Shown here piece by piece: positions 1 through 12,510 of a DNA stretch of 64,000 nt. The DNA lies in assembly GCA_037576195.1 (NCBI GenBank), contig CM075103.1:21390001-21454000 (forward strand). Reading direction: 5' to 3'. Source of the DNA: Phytoseiulus persimilis. Its lineage: Eukaryota > Arthropoda > Arachnida > Mesostigmata > Phytoseiidae. A program made the translations under genes and the position numbers. Below the pieces are notes generated by a model, which searched no databases, was not told where the DNA came from, and saw only the letters and a program-made list of their open reading frames with translations. The number at the start of each line of letters is the position of its first letter. Positions within the stretch are counted from its first letter, which is position 1.

Positions 1-845
1 AAGAGAGTCGGAGAGAACTTTCAGATAATTTCGTCCGCCCAGCTGCGCGGAACAGTTGGAGGGAGTTTCGTCGACGATTCCCTCCTCCACCTTCTGATAT
101 CACAGCGGGAATATTCAGAGCATCCCGTTCTCAGGCGAAGTCACCCCTATGGCCATACAGAATGAGAAGATCCGAACAACATTCCATGTCATTCCCACAA
201 CACAAGGGATGGGGGCTCTTGAATTCAAGCTTGCAGTGAACAAATGGCGAACACCGCAACTGCCGAAGAATACCTGCAACTGCACATATGCCCAGCTCAT
301 TGAGTCGTAACCATCAGAGGTATCTTTTTGACCTCTACGTTTTCTCGTTCATCCTGATACACGACGATGTCTTCATCGGGTCATAGGGATCGTACGTCAG
401 TGATGCGAACGCTCGAGGTTCCGGCATGTTGCACGTTGCTGTTCCAAACACTGACATTTGGCCGATTGTTGGCGTGCCGAGGCCGTTTCATCGTGTTTGG
501 TGATCAAGCTTTGTGAAAAGTGAGTGGGAATCAGAAAGCCTCTCCAGTTGCTGATAGCGAGAATGAATTCTGATGGCTCGCTGGGAAAACCCCCACCATT
601 CGTATCGCTGCTCAACGGAGATCTTTTCTTCTTGATTCGTGGCTTCGATGAGGTGACGATTTCATGCGATATTCACGTTTGCGCTGAATCAAAGGTGTCT
701 CTTTCGGCAGATGGCAGTATTGGGATCGGTGGAAGAATTGATTCCCTCGATGGTGGACGAACAAGCTGTTAGCATACTTCGAAAAGTTATCGACGCCAGG
801 GCCGAGGGTAGTTCCAGAGTTCGATTCAAAGAAAAGTTATTTCAG

Positions 846-2137
846 CCTAAATCGATATCGAACCCCAGATTCGCAACTGGAACATCTTGACGTTTCCGCA
901 GTTTTCTTCTTCGACTGCAAGCTTTGTGGGGCGGAAAGACCGGCGAGCGTCGTGGACCCGGGCGTTCTGATGTTCCGAGACTACACTTGCGCCGACGGTA
1001 AGACTCTCTCCCTCTCTCTCTCTCTCTGAATTCTGCGTCAATGTTGATCGCGAGCAAGCAGCTGGAGACATTTCACGGTTTTCAGGATTCCCTTCAACAG
1101 CATTTCAAGGTATCCTCGGGGATTTTTTCAGTGAGCACCCGCTGCACGACACCGCCGTCGCCAAAAGCGGGGAAGCGTTTCGTCACGTTACGTCCTGGCA
1201 GTCTTGTTTTCGCGCCAATCGACCCCAAGGAGAAAACGTACGCGTTCAGTCCTGCTTTGGAACTCTTCGTTCCGGTTTCGAAGTATTTCCTGTAAATGGG
1301 TAGCGTTGACCTCGTGATATCTTCCAGCATGTGGCCCGGAATCATCGAGGATTGCCCTGACGGAACGGACGCGTACATGATCCCGGGGAAGACTCCGAAC
1401 AAAACGGTGAGATCCGATAGTTTCGAGTGGAGTAACACCGGTGAATATCGCGTTCTCGAATCCAACGACCAGATTCGCCACGCCAGATCCTGCGCTGCAG
1501 ACTCGATAAGTCGTTCCCCACGATTACAGAAGGCCTACTTCGTCACCTTCATTTTCCCCAAGGACCTAAACCGCAAATGGCTCGGTGGATACATAGCGGC
1601 AGGAGAGATTCGACCTCTCGAGCAGCCATGCAACACGCAGGCCGGCTTCGGCGCGAGATCTGCCGAGTACAACAAGTCAGTTCAGATCGCCTACAGGGCG
1701 GTTCCTTTGAGCCTGAAAGAGCGTATCTTGAAGTTCTCGTTCGTAGCTCATGTGGTAAGTTTCCGCTGTATCGTGCTAGCGAGTCCGCGGTTAGCGGAGT
1801 TCTCGAACTCGAAGATCCAAGTTCACGATGCGAGACCGTCTTCCAGGCCAGTCAGAGGAATATCAAGATGAATGGAAACTCCCCCGATTTCTGGTCAATG
1901 TTCGCCGGTAAGCGGAAATCATCTTCTACTGACGAAAGTCCCGGATCGCCGAAGGAGGCAGCAGAAAGCGTACCGTCTTATTCAACAAAACTACCGAAGT
2001 TGACTTTGACATGCGAGGACTTCGAAGCAGAAGACCTTACCATGGTCAAATCTGAACATGTCGCCAACCCGGAACACACTAAACCTGTTGCGAAGGGAGT
2101 TTCGAAACCTGAGGAATCCGCCGACCATTCGGATTGA
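846..2137 (+). CDS. PWWP-domain protein (partial model)
   Basis: PWWP domains are chromatin readers that bind methylated histone tails and DNA in the nucleus. The best-supported exon runs from about 1306 (acceptor gggtag) to 1754 (donor gtaagt). It carries VDLVISSSMWPGIIEDCPDG, the first beta strands and the PWWP-type MWPGII core, then KAYFVTFIFPKDLNRKW, matching the FxVxFF...W half of the fold. A variable insert lies between. An upstream exon at 846-997 (acceptor tttcag, donor gtaaga) reads CKLCGAERP followed by a further Cys, which might be a degenerate CW-type zinc finger as in ZCWPW proteins, but the conserved tryptophans are missing. The 3' exon ending at 2137 is Ser/Pro/Glu-rich. Two alternative 3' frames are open (one ends at the TGA at 2137, the other earlier near 2050), and the joint between 997 and 1306 is not resolved in phase. 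The 5' end is unknown. The domain call is fairly sure; the gene model is not. Confidence 0.55.
1004..1027. repeat. CT microsatellite in an intron
   Basis: A short pure (CT)n run directly downstream of the donor at 998. It lies inside the first supported intron of the PWWP gene and probably forms part of a pyrimidine tract. Confidence 0.8.
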
Positions 2138-5100
2138 GAGTTGCTACTTTGAGAATAACCTCAACTTAAATTATGATTTTAACTTGTTCCCATCTCCAAC
2201 GCTCTGCAGTAAATTCTACTCCGTAGTAAAGAGTAGTGTCTCTGCTCTCTTCTCTGAACTACTGTAATCCCGCTGGTGACGAGTGCGCTGTTTCACTCCG
2301 ATCAGATGAGTGCGACTCTGAACGTTCCTCTAGGAGCTACGAGATTTCAGTGAAATTTGTGATTTGTGCTTGAGTCATCTGGTGAAATGGTTGTCGAATC
2401 TCACATTTCTAATTCGATCTCCTCAGTCTATTCGGGGTCGACGCCTCGCAATGGAAGACCTGTGATGGCGGGATCGCCCTACCCCGTGGTACATCGCAAC
2501 TTGCACCGAATCAAATAAGACTCTGGAAAGCTGTGGATTCCGGGTGTTCGACGTCTTGAGTGCCACTGTTAGTCCCCTGAATCGGGGAATGGTAGCGAGG
2601 AATGATAAATTGAGCTTTTTCCTCGTTCTTCCGTCCGAGTGATCACTTATCCGTCAGGAATAAAGTCGAGTGATACTTTGAGACTAACCATGAGCTCCAT
2701 TCTAGCGAGAAATATCTTGAGGACAGTAACTTCCTGTCAAACAGGGTGAATAAATCATTTCTAGAAGCTCATATCGATCGGTTTGTATCTTTCCTTAGCT
2801 CAGGAATCTCCACTTGCGAAACTTTGCGTGGCTAGGCGTGGTTAGACGGGGCGGGCGTTCATGCAGATCTCCGGACATTTCATGAATATGACGAGGGAAA
2901 AACTTTCCTCCGCACATTCCCTCCTCGAGATAACCAACGTCATGTGTAGTGCAGCTCACAAGGAAGGACATCGGCCACCAAGCCCCGCCCCTTCCCCCTC
3001 GCTATCTTTCCCCGCTGTGACCCCCATACTATCACCGGTATCCGAACACAGCGGAGAGCTCATCCGTGGGACGTACCCGTCTGCGAGCGCATTCGTCAAA
3101 GCAAACAGTTCGAGCGTTCGTCATATTTGAGGCTTCCTAGGTCAAAACAAAGACGCACTCAGGTTTCTCTCAAAATGGGGTCCCCCCTCCTTGAGTTGCT
3201 CCTACCCTCGAAGAAAAGTGTCCCGAGGAGGCGCCTGAATATGTGGACCGAACCTGATGCGGAGTCGATGAAATGCCGGAATCCTGAGTTTTATCGAGAC
3301 GATAAGGTGTACCGCCCCGGAATGATGCCAGCTAGACTCCTTGGTTCTCACCTCGAGGTCATACGATGCCCACTCCTTTCCGCCCTTCCACTTCTCTACC
3401 GTCTCCTTCCCCTTCCCTGAACATCTATACATAAAAATCCAGGATCTGTTTGTTTCCTTGTCCCCAATGAACTCGGAATGGATCGGATCGACGTGGAACC
3501 AATGGCATGTTGTAGGGCGGCTCTGAAGGAAGAACATGGATCACAGGAGTTGATCTCACCATTCTTTTGGGTGTCCAAAAAGAGTTAGGACTTCTTCATC
3601 CGAGGCAGCTTAAACGTTTAACGAACGTTCGTCCACGGAGGTTCGACTCATTCGGAACCATCGTGATCCCCGAGTTCACGATCTCAGAGGATAGCGCACT
3701 CTCGCTCAGAGTCAGTTCTGTGCAGGCGGGCACCGGAAAACCCACCGCCGTCGGTCTTTAGTCCCTGCCGCTGCTTGGAACACCAGTTGTGAATGGCGAT
3801 CAAATAGATCGCTCTCGTTGGTGAGGAGGCACTCGCTGCCAACGTTGCCAATATCGAACAGGAGGCGATGACTTCGTTTCTCCGATTTACAGAATGGTTT
3901 CCGGGGATCACGCCGCAGTTCCGGGTATTTCCGGATTTTACAAGCTGGCTCGGAAATACTCAATCATGTGAACGTTTTCGTCGTTGCGGAAACGGAAATC
4001 AAGCCGCAGCTTAGGTAACACGTACAGTAAAAGGACGAAGATCATCCACCACGGATCAAGTGAGGGACTTTCTTGAACTGCTTTCGGACAGACATAAGTC
4101 GGTAGCTTATTGGCTGAGAGCCATCACTGCGGGCAGTGTGATAGTAGCCCGTCGAGTAAGGAAACTCAACGGAACCAACTGTGGCTGTGATAACAAATCC
4201 ACACAGACGTGGGTATATAGACTCGTTGCCTGGGTATCAGTTGGGGACCAAGCGATCGGGGAAAATCGATCGGCAGGAGACCGCGCTAACAGATGCTAAT
4301 CTCCGTCGAGGGAACTCGGGCGCTGTATTTAGCTCATTGTTCCGCTGTTTGTGACACAGCTGTGATTAAAAGCTCGCGGAGCACGTGGCTAACAACTAGC
4401 GGCAACGCCAGGATCAGGCTTGCGCCGCTATCGTGTTTCTCAAACTCGATGAAGCCAACTTGGTGAGGGCTCGCACGCTCATCTGGTCGGAGTTCCCGAA
4501 GCGCGACCTCCAAATTCTCCCAGCGCTCGGCGGTGCCACAATCCGCAGTCTGGAATTTCTGACGGCGGCATGACGGCGCGGCGGTCGGATTTCGTTTCGA
4601 GTCAGACACACGAGTCGGACTGTGTGGCGCGGAGATCGCTCAGAGCGAGAGACCCATTTCAAGATTGAACATTTTATTTTATCTTAATCTTTTTCATTGT
4701 TTCCATTATCCTTCATCATCGCAATTTTCTTCCTGCAATTGTCTTATTTACATCGGGGAATCGGGAGCCGTCATGGCCGTCAAGCTTCAAAATCGAAGTT
4801 CAGGAGCGGCTTTTCGGGTCGCTGAGTACAACAGTGAAATATCATATGTGCTTCTATTTACACCAAGACACGTTCGCTCGAAGGTTGGTCCTGTGAGCAG
4901 CCTATCCCTACACTGCAGTTGTAGCCATCGCTGCTTCTGTGGCCAAGGAGCCAGATGGACAAAGGAGGCCAGTTGCGAATAACGGGTCCTTTCAAAACGT
5001 CATTCCTGGTTAAGGAGGCCTGCCGGTCGGTTTGTTGATCGTTCGACCAACACTTCATTGACGTGGAATTTTATACCTGGGGAGAAACGCCGGAGTTGAA

Positions 5101-5275
5101 AACAGAGAATCAGAGACGGCCAGGGGCAGCTCTGATCGAGAAACATGTGTTGTGCGAGCTTCCGGTTACTCTGCACATCGGTCCCAGCAGCGAAAAACTC
5201 TCCGGGACCGGGGGTGCGACCCGGAGAATGCCTCCAAGCCTGAAGCCCGGGGAGGAGTTCGTCCGGTACTCACAT
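2138..5275. other. Intergenic stretch without a supported gene
   Basis: AATAAA near 2747 on the plus strand could end the PWWP transcript. Open frames near 2861-3420 (+), 3202-3578 (-) and 4334-4662 (-) overlap one another on both strands, and none shows a recognisable motif or a convincing set of splice sites. A few short exons could still be hidden here. Confidence 0.4.
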
Positions 5276-6760
5276 CTAGTACTGGAACCTGACCGTGAGA
5301 TCGGCGTTATGGCTCTCGATCGTTCCGCCGTGGCGGCACACAATGATCCTGGAGTTCGGTTCGGGGTATTCCTGGTAGGGAGGAGGCGGTTCCACGTACA
5401 TCCCGTTGAAGTTCACACCCGAAGGGCCGACATGATGAGCTTGGTGGAGAGCTGGAGGCGGCTCCCCGAGGTCCCGTCCCATGGCCGTAGAATACGACGG
5501 TGCCGGCTCGATCGTTATTGCATCGTGCCCGGACTGACTAGGATAGTACATATCAGCTGCAACGGTCATCGCGGTACTCCTCGAATAAGTAGGCGGCCGC
5601 TCTAACCGGGTGTGGAGATCCTCGTCCGAGAGATCCTCCAAGTTGATGACGTTACCTCTGGAAACGTGAGAGAGAGCTTCAAAAACCGTGATCGTCAACT
5701 CGTTTGAAGTCATTTTGAAAGGCTCGAATCAGGAAGCCTCTTCTCCAGATTTTGTTGTCATGCACGATAACTCTTGACCAGGCGGTCCGATTGTCAGCTC
5801 ACCCGTGGGAACGAGCGCGCTTGTGGCGCGTTTGACTTCGACGTTTGCAGATCACGCAGGACGCAACGATGATCGTGGTGATGAATAGGATGCACGACAC
5901 CACGCCCCCTATTAGGAGGAGGAGCGCTTCGGCATCCCTGAAATCGCGTTGAAGGAAAAGCGACCGTTATTCCAACGTCGACTGACCGCCCACGGCGATG
6001 CGTGGGCTGCTGCGTGGGAAGATTCCTTTCTCTCTGGAGCGGAAATCGCGGTTGCTCATGAGCGGTCACCCGAATGAAAATTATGGGTGAGCTTATGGGT
6101 ACTCTGAACCCGCTGTGCTCAATCGAGCCAGTCAAAGTCTGAATGGGATCCGCGCCTCGAGTGAGCTGGGAATCGAGCTGTTACAAAGTCCCGCCCTAGC
6201 TCAACAAGGGTCCATTCCGCATTCCGTTCTGGATAAAACGCTTTACATCATCCTACTCAGGACGCACGGTGGTTCATGACCTGAGGAAATTGCTCTCCAA
6301 AACATGGTGGGAGAAACAACGATTGGATGCCACCGCGCTGAGGGTTCAATTCCCACCCATCGGTCTCGTTCTCAGCTCCAATTTCGTTTCGACTTTCCCC
6401 TCCACTGAGTTCAGCGAGGGAATTCGTTTCGAAGTTTTCGGAATCCCGCCAGGAAGTTCCTCAAAATCGCTACAACTCTTCCGAAGTCGATCGTTCTGAG
6501 TATCTTCGTCCTGTCCGTCTCCCGGCTGACACGTCCAGTCTGGTATCCGCCCGTTCGTAGCATTATTCTGGGTTGAGGAGGTACTCACGTAGTCTTCAGG
6601 TGATCGGTCGCCTTATCGATGTACTCCTTGCAGCAGAAGGGCTGAGCGGTCGAACCGCAGCAGAATACCCGGAAACCACCGAGGATGGGACATTTGAATC
6701 CAGTGATCTGTCGTCCCGAAGCATCGGTGAAATCCGGACAGGAAGGGCCATCACTCAAAA
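5276..6760 (-). CDS. Shisa-family single-pass membrane protein (3' part)
   Basis: Shisa proteins are type I membrane adaptors of the ER, Golgi or cell surface that act on receptor trafficking and signalling. Three exons join in phase: 6589-6760, 5803-5937 and 5276-5657 (stop TAG). The first has the family's cysteine module: SCPDF, then FKCP, FCCG and FCCKEY. The second starts with DAE and has a hydrophobic span of about 22 residues (LLLLIGGVVSCILFITTIIV) followed by a basic stop-transfer CKRRSQTRHKR. The third is a cytoplasmic tail of about 127 residues with PPTY, EPAPSY and EPPPPY, that is PPxY-type motifs that recruit WW-domain ligases such as the Nedd4 family. Donors are gtgagt and gtgagc; acceptors are cttcag, tttcag and ttccag. 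The exon encoding the signal peptide is not settled; a hydrophobic frame near 7.09-7.20 kb with a gtgggt donor in the right phase is a candidate. The family call is confident. Confidence 0.8.
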
Positions 6761-8560
6761 CTGAAGACACACGAATCGTTAGCTACGCAACGGAATCTCA
6801 CAGCGCGATATCTGAGCTTTGAATAGAATAAAAAACAGTTCAGCATTCCAGTTGGTAGGGTTGTCGACGTCGCATCGGATCAGCTGACACCCTCCCACTG
6901 CTGTCTTCTGGGTCCAGCAAGTCGAAACCGAAAAACGAGCTGTCAGCCAATTTCAACTCTATTCCTGGTTCGTGATCTCCGCCAATCGACTCCGATGCAC
7001 GCCATTATACCAGGTGAGAGTTGCCGTCTCAATGAGCGAGAACTGCGATCCCTCCTTGAGAACTGTGTCGAAGGAGGTAAGACACTTTACGCCGTACCCA
7101 CAGAGTGTGCCGTTCGTCTGCATCGTGATCCAGCAGACGATTAGCCAGGGGAACTGGGACAGGACGCCTCGGAAGTCCTTGCGCGTGGCTGGGTTGTCGA
7201 GTGAACTCTCCAGCCTTGACACTACACCTACCTGGCAATTGGGAGTTATACTGGATGAACCGGGTTTCCATCGCGGGTGATTGGAGACGCTTCAACACCT
7301 CAGGGCGAGCGATTGGCGCGACTCATTGTATAACCTGATGGAACACAAGTCGGAAAGGTTAATGTCGGTTCTGTGGTCGTTCTCGTCCGGTCCCGAACGG
7401 TCCATGAAGGGAGGGTAGGATGAAGACCAAATTTTTCCCGAGCCGCGTGTCTGAATCCCTAGCGGAGTTCGGATCAGGAGGGGCAACAAAGACTGGCGAG
7501 CGTTCCTCGCCGAGAATCTCCACGGTATGAGGGCTCTTCCAGAACATCGTGAGCTCTCTCTAAGCACACCGAACTTCGCAGACGATAGATCTTCGAGGAG
7601 AGCCGTTATTCACCTGATTATTTCCGCTCGGCACTAGTGACAGCGAACAACTGCTGGCTTCAGTTACGGGATCACGGAATTATAAATCCTAGGGTTTTCA
7701 CAAAAATACAAACTCCGAGTGGGTCAGGGACTCGGCCTTGTGTTGTGCTAGAGCTTGGAGGGGCCAAATCGCGGATCGAATAATATCGCACAAAGCGCCC
7801 GGGAAACGCTGGTTCAGCAGCTCCTGAGCGTAGCCATCGCTCTGTGGGTTTCTCGTTGGCTCTGTGATCTCCAATGCTCTCTCTCGGCGCATGCGCAGAT
7901 CCCCCTCGAAAGACTCTTTCGCCTCGAGAGCTTCTGGGTCGGAGCTCTGTGGCGGGCAGTTTAAATCGCTGGGAGCCGGCCGACAGACGTGGTTACCGAG
8001 ACCGGACGGGAAAATATTCGCACATTTCGATAACGGATGCGGGAATCACGCACCTGAGAGATCAACGACTGATCCTGACGAGCAGAGTGTACCCGCGCCC
8101 GCGTGTGGGGTGTCTGTCGTGTAACGAGATGTATATGGACAAGAAATGGTTAATAAACAAATCAATCAATCGATCAGATGCTCGAACTTTCCGATAGAGC
8201 GAAATCCAGTAAGCAGGAGAGACTTGGTTGCGACTCTTCATGCGATCAGCGATATATTTTTGAGAGCTCTATCCTGATTGGCGGGACTCCCAACAAGATT
8301 CAAAGACCGGCTTCGATGACAGTCCGATGATCAATCCCCGAAAAAATCGAAATTCGGCGGTGGATCGCACGAGAACTCGATTGGAGGAAAATCTGATGTG
8401 AGGGTATCGCCTCGCTCCTCGAGCCGCTCTGGTTCAACGTTCCAACAGAGAATAAATTCACGTGTCGAAATGGAGGAACGCCGTTTCCCCGACAAATGCT
8501 GCTGTGTCCAATCCGGAAAGTCATGGATCGCTTCTCAGTCCGTTATGATGGCTACGCGGA
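6761..8560. other. Stretch with no supported gene
   Basis: It probably contains the first exon(s) of the Shisa-family gene. AATAAA near 8152 on the plus strand sits among TCAA-type short repeats. Open frames at 6959-7298, 7292-7567 (both -) and 7755-8197 (+) overlap without motifs. Confidence 0.35.
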
Positions 8561-8701
8561 AAGCTCAACAGTATCCGCTCTGTCCGGGACTCCTGGTCAC
8601 TCGAAACAGCCTTGGACGTTCCGAGAAAGTACGTTGCTGACACAAACAAGCCCACAATAACAAGCCCCATAAGTAGCACGAGCTTCAAGCAAGCGATCAT
8701 T
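8561..8701 (-). CDS. Possible signal-peptide exon of an unknown secreted protein
   Basis: Reading leftwards from the ATG at 8701, the frame begins MIACLKLVLLMGLVIVGLFV. This is a short positive start, a long hydrophobic core and then small residues, like a signal peptide or membrane anchor. A gtactt donor follows about 70 nt in, and the open frame itself runs some way further. Downstream exons were not identified, so the product is unknown. It could equally be a chance hydrophobic frame. Confidence 0.25.
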
Positions 8702-9562
8702 TTTCAACTCACTCCTCTATTATGTAGTCTGCTCCGATTCCGATGAATCCGAAACGATTTCGAAAGACTCTCATTCTGATGCAGGAGGCCAGCGCATCCC
8801 GAGATATGGGTTATCTATTCATGAAGGATTACAATGATTGTGTCGCTGATGCACACCCGTCGAATCACTGAGTAAGCCATCATTGCAATGACCGTTGACT
8901 GATTTCCCTACTTCCCCGAGATTCATGGAAAAATTCACGGACAGTTCGCCGGAAGTTTCTTGAGAAGATGAGCTTCAGTTGACTTGAAAGGTCCGATTTG
9001 AACCATACTCGTGGCCCGAATAGTGCCTCTGTTTCTCGCTGCGCGGCGATGAGCTCCGTATGCCGTAGACCTGACATGTTGTTCCCGTCAATGCGCATAG
9101 ATGAGCGTCAGACCGCTGAAATGTTGGAGCGGCCCATCTGACCGGACGCCACCACCGAGGGCACCTAAGCGGAGGATCCATTAGTGAGTCATACCGCGAG
9201 CTTCGAGCGTTCCGTGCTAACAGGGCTTCCCTGGAGCTTCGATGAATCTTGAGACTCATTGACCTGGAAAAACCGGAGACGACTGAGTGAGCGACAACTG
9301 AGCGTTCGAGTCGGGTCGATCTCGCATCGATTAACCCATAAACGGGGGACACAATGAGGTTTTCCTACCCCTACACCGCTTTGGGAGAAACTCATCGACA
9401 AGTAATGACCACAGAGGATCCCGATATCGTAAGGGAAGGAGAATATTATTCTATCTAGGACATGCATTCCGATCACTGAGCGCTGAGTGCAATCACAGCT
9501 GTGAAGCGCATGGATTCGTACGTGGGGACCCTGAAACGTTTGAAGAAGGGTGGAACTTTTTC

Positions 9563-9568
9563 TTTATT
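9563..9568 (-). promoter_or_regulatory. AATAAA polyadenylation signal overlapping a stop codon
   Basis: Canonical AATAAA on the minus strand. It shares two bases with the TAA stop of the exon above. Confidence 0.5.
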
Positions 9569-9830
9569 ATTGGTAGCATTCAGGGCGAGGCTGGATGTTT
9601 AGAACACGCTGACCAATGCTCGGCAGGTTCGGCCCGGTCGGGAGAGACCTGTGAACTGCAGCGCTGTTGCCCCTTTGAATCTCGATTGAGAGTCTTTGGA
9701 AAAGGAGCTCAGACGCCCCCGGCTTCTTCGAAGAAGTATCCGCGGAATCGGAATACCTTGTTGAGGAGGCCAGCAGCTGTTCATGATGCTTGTCATTCAG
9801 AGGCGCGGCTAAGCGAGGTGCCGTCCGGGG
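9567..9830 (-). CDS. C-terminal exon of an unrecognised protein
   Basis: An open minus-strand frame of about 80 residues ends TAA at 9569-9567. Its composition is natural and helix-prone, for example SELLFQRLSIEIQRGN. The stop overlaps an AATAAA polyadenylation signal (9568-9563), so the 3' UTR would be extremely short. Possible acceptors lie at the ACAG near 9772 and the CAAG about 50 nt upstream. No family was recognised and the upstream exons are not placed. Confidence 0.45.
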   Translation of the reverse strand, partial: PRTAPRLAAPLNDKHHEQLLASSTRYSDSADTSSKKPGASELLFQRLSIEIQRGNSAAVHRSLPTGPNLPSIGQRVLNIQPRPECYQ

Positions 9831-10044
9831 CGCAACTTGAAGATTCCGAGGTTGCCTCCTTGTTCCCCCTCACCCTCAAGGGATTCAAAAGCTCTTATGC
9901 GTGACCCCGTACAGGTGAACATGGGTGAAAGGGGCCAGAACTTTGATACGGAATGTTGAGAGTATATTATTTCGTTTCAAACGCGTTCTCGGGCTTCATA
10001 ATGCACCTTAGAGTCTAATCCACCGAGCTTCGAAAATTGACATT

Positions 10045-11178
10045 TCATGTCATGATTGCTCCTCCAATGTCAATGCTACTGGACAACACGTTCTCTCCGG
10101 AGAAGACAGCGAGATTCGACAAACGCAACCGAATAAAACTGGAGCGCAGATAAGACTTGATAATCTTGATCTTAGAGCTTCCCTCCCAGCTAGCGGAGCT
10201 TATCGCCGACGTTAGGAGGACCCGCAAGCGAACGACCATGTTTCCCAAACGAACATCGAGCCTGTAGTGCTTCATGAACTTCAGAAGCTCAAGCGGACTC
10301 CCTCCGACTATAGCAACCCTGCCCCGCGTTAAGCATCTTCCAATAGATCCCTGAAGCCGTTCTCGCTCAACTTTGAAGTCCTCTCCGTTGATGTCAAGTT
10401 TGTCAGATTCAATTGTCTTCAGGATCAACTGTATGAGCCCCTCCGCAAATTCAACTCCGCTCCGATGACATCAACGGAAGACTCGACTACGCTGATATGG
10501 GATCTATAGATTTTCCCGCATAGCTGTATCTGGCTGATCAGAACATCAAACGACACGTCTGGCGTGCTGTCAAGGACGATGCAGATGTATTTGACTTCAA
10601 CGACCTGCTTCGAGATTTTTTTTCCAGAACCCGCTTCCCAAGAGAGCGATAATCTCATTCCGAATCGTTGGCGACATGTACTGAGAAAAAAAAGGATTTC
10701 GGAGGCATCGCCTGAGTTTGGAGATTGGGTTTCTGCTCGGCGTAGAAATGGGGAAGAGAACTCCACGGAGCCGACTGAAAAGATGCACTTCGATTGATTG
10801 AGCTGCTAGATCGCTGATATTGTTCGTACTCATCGATTTCATGGTTTCACGATCACTGATACTACTTGGAGTGCGACCTGAGTGAAAATGGACCAACGCA
10901 TTCAGTGGAATGAGCTCTGCTCCGCCCGCGTTCTGATTCCGCCGAATATTCTCTGTATTTGATCGATTCTTCATAGATATTTGACTTTCCCGCGGCTTAC
11001 CGTTCTTGCTATTCCGATAGCTTACATCGGCTCCAGGTGAGCCGAACTCGGGACATATCGCTGAGAAGATCCGCTGAGAGTCTCGCATTTTTCTCCAATC
11101 TAGCAGAACTTCTCGATAAAAAGAGTCAGAAGCGGAACTGCCGCCCCTGGTGCCACCCGGTACGGGCCACACCCCCAC
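10045..11178 (-). mobile_element. Decayed hAT-type DNA transposon (TTF/DUF4371 transposase)
   Basis: Two transposase pieces are recognisable. At about 10490-10720 the minus strand reads YMSPTIRNEIIALLG, then VEVKYICIVLDSTPDVS, the start of the catalytic core with its first aspartate (VDSTPDVS type). At 10045-10428 it reads PLELLKFMKHYRLDVRLGN and then KIIKSYLRSS...RLSNLAV, the C-terminal hAT dimerisation region. The large middle part of a normal transposase of this family (about 600-800 residues) is missing. The two halves sit almost next to each other with a gtagtc..cag interval between them that could be read as an intron but more likely marks an internal deletion. The N-terminal frame is shifted at a run of eight T residues near 10618-10625. 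Upstream, in frame to 11178, is a region that could hold the TTF zinc finger. No terminal inverted repeats or target duplications were located. A dead copy. Confidence 0.8.
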
Positions 11179-12510
11179 TGCCCCCTAGCGACGCTTCATG
11201 AATCGATCGCGAATCGCTGAATCATCATGCAGGGTACAACAAGAACTACCACCGAGCTTAGTTTGGACAGCAAACTCATACGCGGAAAATCTGTGATCAG
11301 AAATCCAAGATGTGTTCTCGGCTCCAGCGAAGAGGATTACTGCCCCCTTCAATGATACTCTTCTCCGGTGAATTTCCGACCCCGCGGCGCGTTACTGGAA
11401 TCCACGTCGGGAAGTCAGCTGAACGATGGAGGATTCGAATCTTGCAAGACGATCCGGAAACTGCAGTAACCTGACCTCCTCGGGATCCATGGAGTCTACG
11501 GCGTTCTCTTTCAAACTCTCTTCGCGAACTCGACTCGACCCAGGAGACCACAATGAAACGAGGAAAACATTCGGATTACCTTGGATCGAGTCCTAGGGAG
11601 CAGAAATTCATCCACATGGACCAAATTTTCCACTTGGCGCCGCCCCTTCTGCGAAAAACAACAGGTCATCCTTCGTCCCGGAATGGGGTTTTTCACGTCC
11701 AATTAACAACCCAGATGCATCTCACACGACTCAGCTTTATTGTCGTCCGAGAGTTGAGATCTTATCTTTTCCTACGATAAGGGGCTCCTCATCTGGGGGA
11801 GAGGCGGGTCGCGGGCTATACGTATCCACCAGCATTACCCATGTTACGTGCGGTTACTCCTAGCGGCCAGCACACATTCCTCCCAGATTCTGCAATATTC
11901 CTGAGAAGCTCTGACCCCTGAGCAGAAGTTGTTCCCGCGGCACTTCCGCTCGAAGGCGCACTCCGCTGAGCTCCAACCTCCAGCTTCGCGATTGTTTCCC
12001 CTAATTGATTTGGACCGATTTTTTTCTCGCTGTATCATTAAGTTGAACTCCTAAGCTATGACCTCTGACTATTCAGATCACGGGGAAAGCCCGATGTAAT
12101 TGTGCATCCATGGGGAAACGAAAGCGAATCTTTACATGGGATGGAAATGAGTACACCGGAAGGGAATACGAGACGGCTGCCGGACACAGGGGCGGGAGTC
12201 TAAGATCAAAAGTAAGGCATGCCCAATTACTAGGCGCCATCGACGGAAGACAAACACAGCCGAAAACGCCAAGTAGAGGCGCATGATTATCAGACATCTA
12301 TTATTCAAGACGCATGCGACAATGTCTTCTCTACTCATGCATTAGGTTGTCATACCAACCGTGATTACGGAGGACTGGCCGACAGGCGAGAAGATGGCAA
12401 ACTGACAATGACAGTTCTCGGTATGTAGGCTACTACGAAGGTGTATTGCGGGAGATCGAGACGTCAGCAGGTCCATTCGACAGTCGATAAGGATCCGGTT
12501 GCAGAAAGCT
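11179..12510. other. Stretch with no supported gene
   Basis: Short open frames occur on both strands. One minus-strand frame at 11844-12038 has four spaced cysteines between possible splice sites, too little to call. Confidence 0.35.
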
